From UBA9647 sp049522195 (GTDB taxonomy: Bacteria; Bacteroidota; Ignavibacteria; UBA10030), in assembly GCA_049522195.1 (NCBI GenBank), contig JBEKOB010000100.1:1-13842 (forward strand): a stretch of DNA of 13,842 bases, written 5' to 3'. Shown here in pieces: positions 12,239-13,842 of this stretch (position 1 is the first letter of the stretch; every line of letters begins with the position of its first letter). The notes under the pieces are model-generated. The model made no database searches. It was not told the origin of the DNA and worked only from the letters and a program-made list of their open reading frames with translations. The translations under genes were made by a program, and so were the position numbers.

Positions 12239-13842
12239 ATGATTCCACGGTTCAGAACACTCGTCGGCTGCATCTTGCTCGTCGCTATCCATAGCGTTCT
12301 TTCGGCACAGGAGATATTGAGACCCCTGCGCATCGATACGCCTCCGGTCATCGATGGGACGTTGGATGAGGCCTTCTGGCAACATGCGCCGGTCGTCGGG
12401 GGTTTCAAGACATACAATCCCGATTACGGCAAGGTGATGTCGGAAGCAACGGAAGTGCGGATGGCCTACGACAGCGAAAATCTCTATTTCGCGTTCCAGT
12501 GTTTCGACAGTGAGCCGGGCAAGATCAAGTCCGTTGTGACGAGCCGGGACAACAACCGATCGGACGATTGGGTCTGTATCAACCTCGATTCATTCAATGA
12601 TCAGCAGTCCCTCTATTGTTTCTACATCAACGCACTGGGGATACAGTCCGACAGCCGCGCCATCGGATTGAATGAGGATCTGTCAGCCGATTTTGTTTGG
12701 TATAGCGCCGGCCGGATCGATGAGAAGGGGTACGTCATCGAGGTCTGCCTTCCTCTGAAGAGCCTCAGGTACGGCGACGCGAATCCAGTGACAATGGGCG
12801 TCGTTTTTGAAAGAAGGATCAGCAGGAAATCGGAGCACGGAACGTATCCCGGCTTGAAGCCGGAGCGAGGGATGTCGTTTCAGACACAGACACTTCCGAT
12901 GGTCTATGAGAATTTGAAACACTATACCCTCTTTGAACTTCTTCCGTCGGTGACATATACTCAAAAGTACAACCAGGATCAGGGAAGCCTTGTGATCGAT
13001 GAGCGGAAGCCTGATGCGAGCCTGACCACGAAGTATGGAATCACGTCCGATCTGATCATGGATGGCACATACAATCCGGACTTTAGCCAGATTGAAGCCG
13101 ACGCGGGTCAGGTTGATATCAATCTTCGGTACGATCTGTTCTATCCTGAAAAGAGGCCCTTTTTCCTTGAAGGAGCAGAGAATTTCAGAATTGCTGCAAC
13201 GGGAGTATCGACGCTTGATCCGATTGTTTCCATCGTCCATACGAGGACCATCATCAATCCTCTTCTCGGTATCAAACTCACAGGGAAGCTCAGCGAGAAA
13301 AACACTCTTGCCTCCATCTACGCTATGGACAGGATACCCGACGATCGAAAAGATGTCGCTGGCGCCTATGCTCTCTTCCCGATTCTCCGGTACAAGCGTA
13401 CACTGGACGACGACAGCTACATCGGCGGGATCTACGCCGGCATCGAGTTGAAGGATGGATTCAACAGGCTTGGCGGCATTGACGGAGCGTGGAGAGTGAA
13501 TGAGTCGGCCACGCTGGAGTACCACGGACTTCTTTCACGGACAAAGGACACGAGCTCTGCTGCCGAGAATGCTGGGCGATCACTTGCGCTTCGCTATTTC
13601 TACAACACGCGGAATGTAGACTATGATTTCAGTGTTGTGGACATTTCCGACAACTTTGCGGCCAATATGGGGTACGTGGCACGAACCGGTGTGCTGCAGC
13701 TCGCTGCTCTCGCCAAGCCGAAGATTTATCCCGAGTCGGGGTTGTTCCGAAGGGTGGATGTCGAGCTCTTCTGCGGCCAAACGGAGGACAGGCCGAGCGG
13801 GCTCTGGGAAACTTCCAATCACATTTCGGCTCTCGGCGTCTT
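12239..13842 (+). CDS. DUF5916 protein with CBM9-like N-terminal domain, 3' end outside the window
   Basis: The frame is open from ATG 12239 to the right edge (534 codons visible), so the C-terminus is missing. Residues 1-23 are a signal peptide (hydrophobic GCILLVAIHSV, cleavage after LSA). Residues about 30-215 resemble the carbohydrate-binding family 9-like domain, with PPVIDGTLDEAFW (35-47), ATEVRMAYDSENLYFAFQCFD (70-90) and a later VIEVCLPLKSLRYG (166-179). The DUF5916 hallmark follows: NPDFSQIEADAGQVDIN (279-295) and YPEKRPFFLEGAENF (302-316). After that come alternating short strands with aromatic and charged residues, consistent with the outer-membrane beta-barrel predicted for this family. 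The location is therefore probably the outer membrane; the substrate is unknown. An AAGGGA lies 11 bases before the start. Nothing is broken in the visible part. Confidence 0.9.
   Translation, partial: MIPRFRTLVGCILLVAIHSVLSAQEILRPLRIDTPPVIDGTLDEAFWQHAPVVGGFKTYNPDYGKVMSEATEVRMAYDSENLYFAFQCFDSEPGKIKSVVTSRDNNRSDDWVCINLDSFNDQQSLYCFYINALGIQSDSRAIGLNEDLSADFVWYSAGRIDEKGYVIEVCLPLKSLRYGDANPVTMGVVFERRISRKSEHGTYPGLKPERGMSFQTQTLPMVYENLKHYTLFELLPSVTYTQKYNQDQGSLVIDERKPDASLTTKYGITSDLIMDGTYNPDFSQIEADAGQVDINLRYDLFYPEKRPFFLEGAENFRIAATGVSTLDPIVSIVHTRTIINPLLGIKLTGKLSEKNTLASIYAMDRIPDDRKDVAGAYALFPILRYKRTLDDDSYIGGIYAGIELKDGFNRLGGIDGAWRVNESATLEYHGLLSRTKDTSSAAENAGRSLALRYFYNTRNVDYDFSVVDISDNFAANMGYVARTGVLQLAALAKPKIYPESGLFRRVDVELFCGQTEDRPSGLWETSNHISALGV

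Noticed and set aside
12683..13525. Minus-strand frame of 280 codons
   Set aside because: Antisense shadow of the DUF5916 gene, which carries the family hallmarks on the plus strand.

Overview
The window reads as ordinary chromosome of a Gram-negative bacterium from the Bacteroidota/Ignavibacteria side of the FCB group. This placement is an inference from family content: a DUF5916/CBM9-like exported protein, an exported Asp-box (BNR) protein fused to WD40 repeats, and a short single-domain asparaginase, together with roughly balanced base composition and short-period low-complexity tracts between genes. I see no rRNA, tRNA, CRISPR array, transposase or integrase.

Layout, left to right. (1) 1-2256, minus strand: a very large exported beta-propeller protein that is open off the left edge, with eight Asp-box motifs followed by at least two WD40 repeats. 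(2) 2345-2833, minus: a short-form asparaginase. (3) 2834-3121: a divergent region with a perfect inverted repeat and an array of 8-bp units that runs right up to the conserved part of the next gene. (4) 2925/3120-5075, plus: an ABC-F ATPase. (5) 5314-7245, plus: a long-chain acyl-CoA synthetase. Its stop codon is the first unit of a period-7 tract (7243-7312). (6) 7366-8409, plus: a GAF plus degenerate GGDEF protein with a perfect Shine-Dalgarno sequence and a strong intrinsic terminator. (7) 8448-9320, minus: a NodB-type polysaccharide deacetylase, convergent with the GGDEF gene. (8) 9660-10112, minus: a small exported HEAT-repeat protein. (9) 10384-10614 and 10757-10918, plus: two small genes, one a four-cysteine zinc ribbon. 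(10) 11083-11847, minus: a response regulator without a DNA-binding domain. (11) 12239-13842, plus: a DUF5916 protein that is open off the right edge.

The genes do not form one obvious operon. Strand changes often, and the co-directional neighbours (ABC-F, acyl-CoA synthetase, GAF-GGDEF) are separated by 120-240 bp. Two signalling proteins lie here, a probable c-di-GMP binder and an orphan response regulator, and four proteins carry export signals or N-terminal membrane segments. I cannot show that any of these act together.

No clear new defence, mobile or biosynthetic system is visible. The points most worth a second look are the GGDEF domain that has lost catalytic residues but kept its inhibitory site, the BNR-WD40 fusion, the two phased short-period tracts that touch gene ends exactly (8-bp before the ABC-F gene, 7-bp after the acyl-CoA synthetase gene), and the small genes at 10384-10918.
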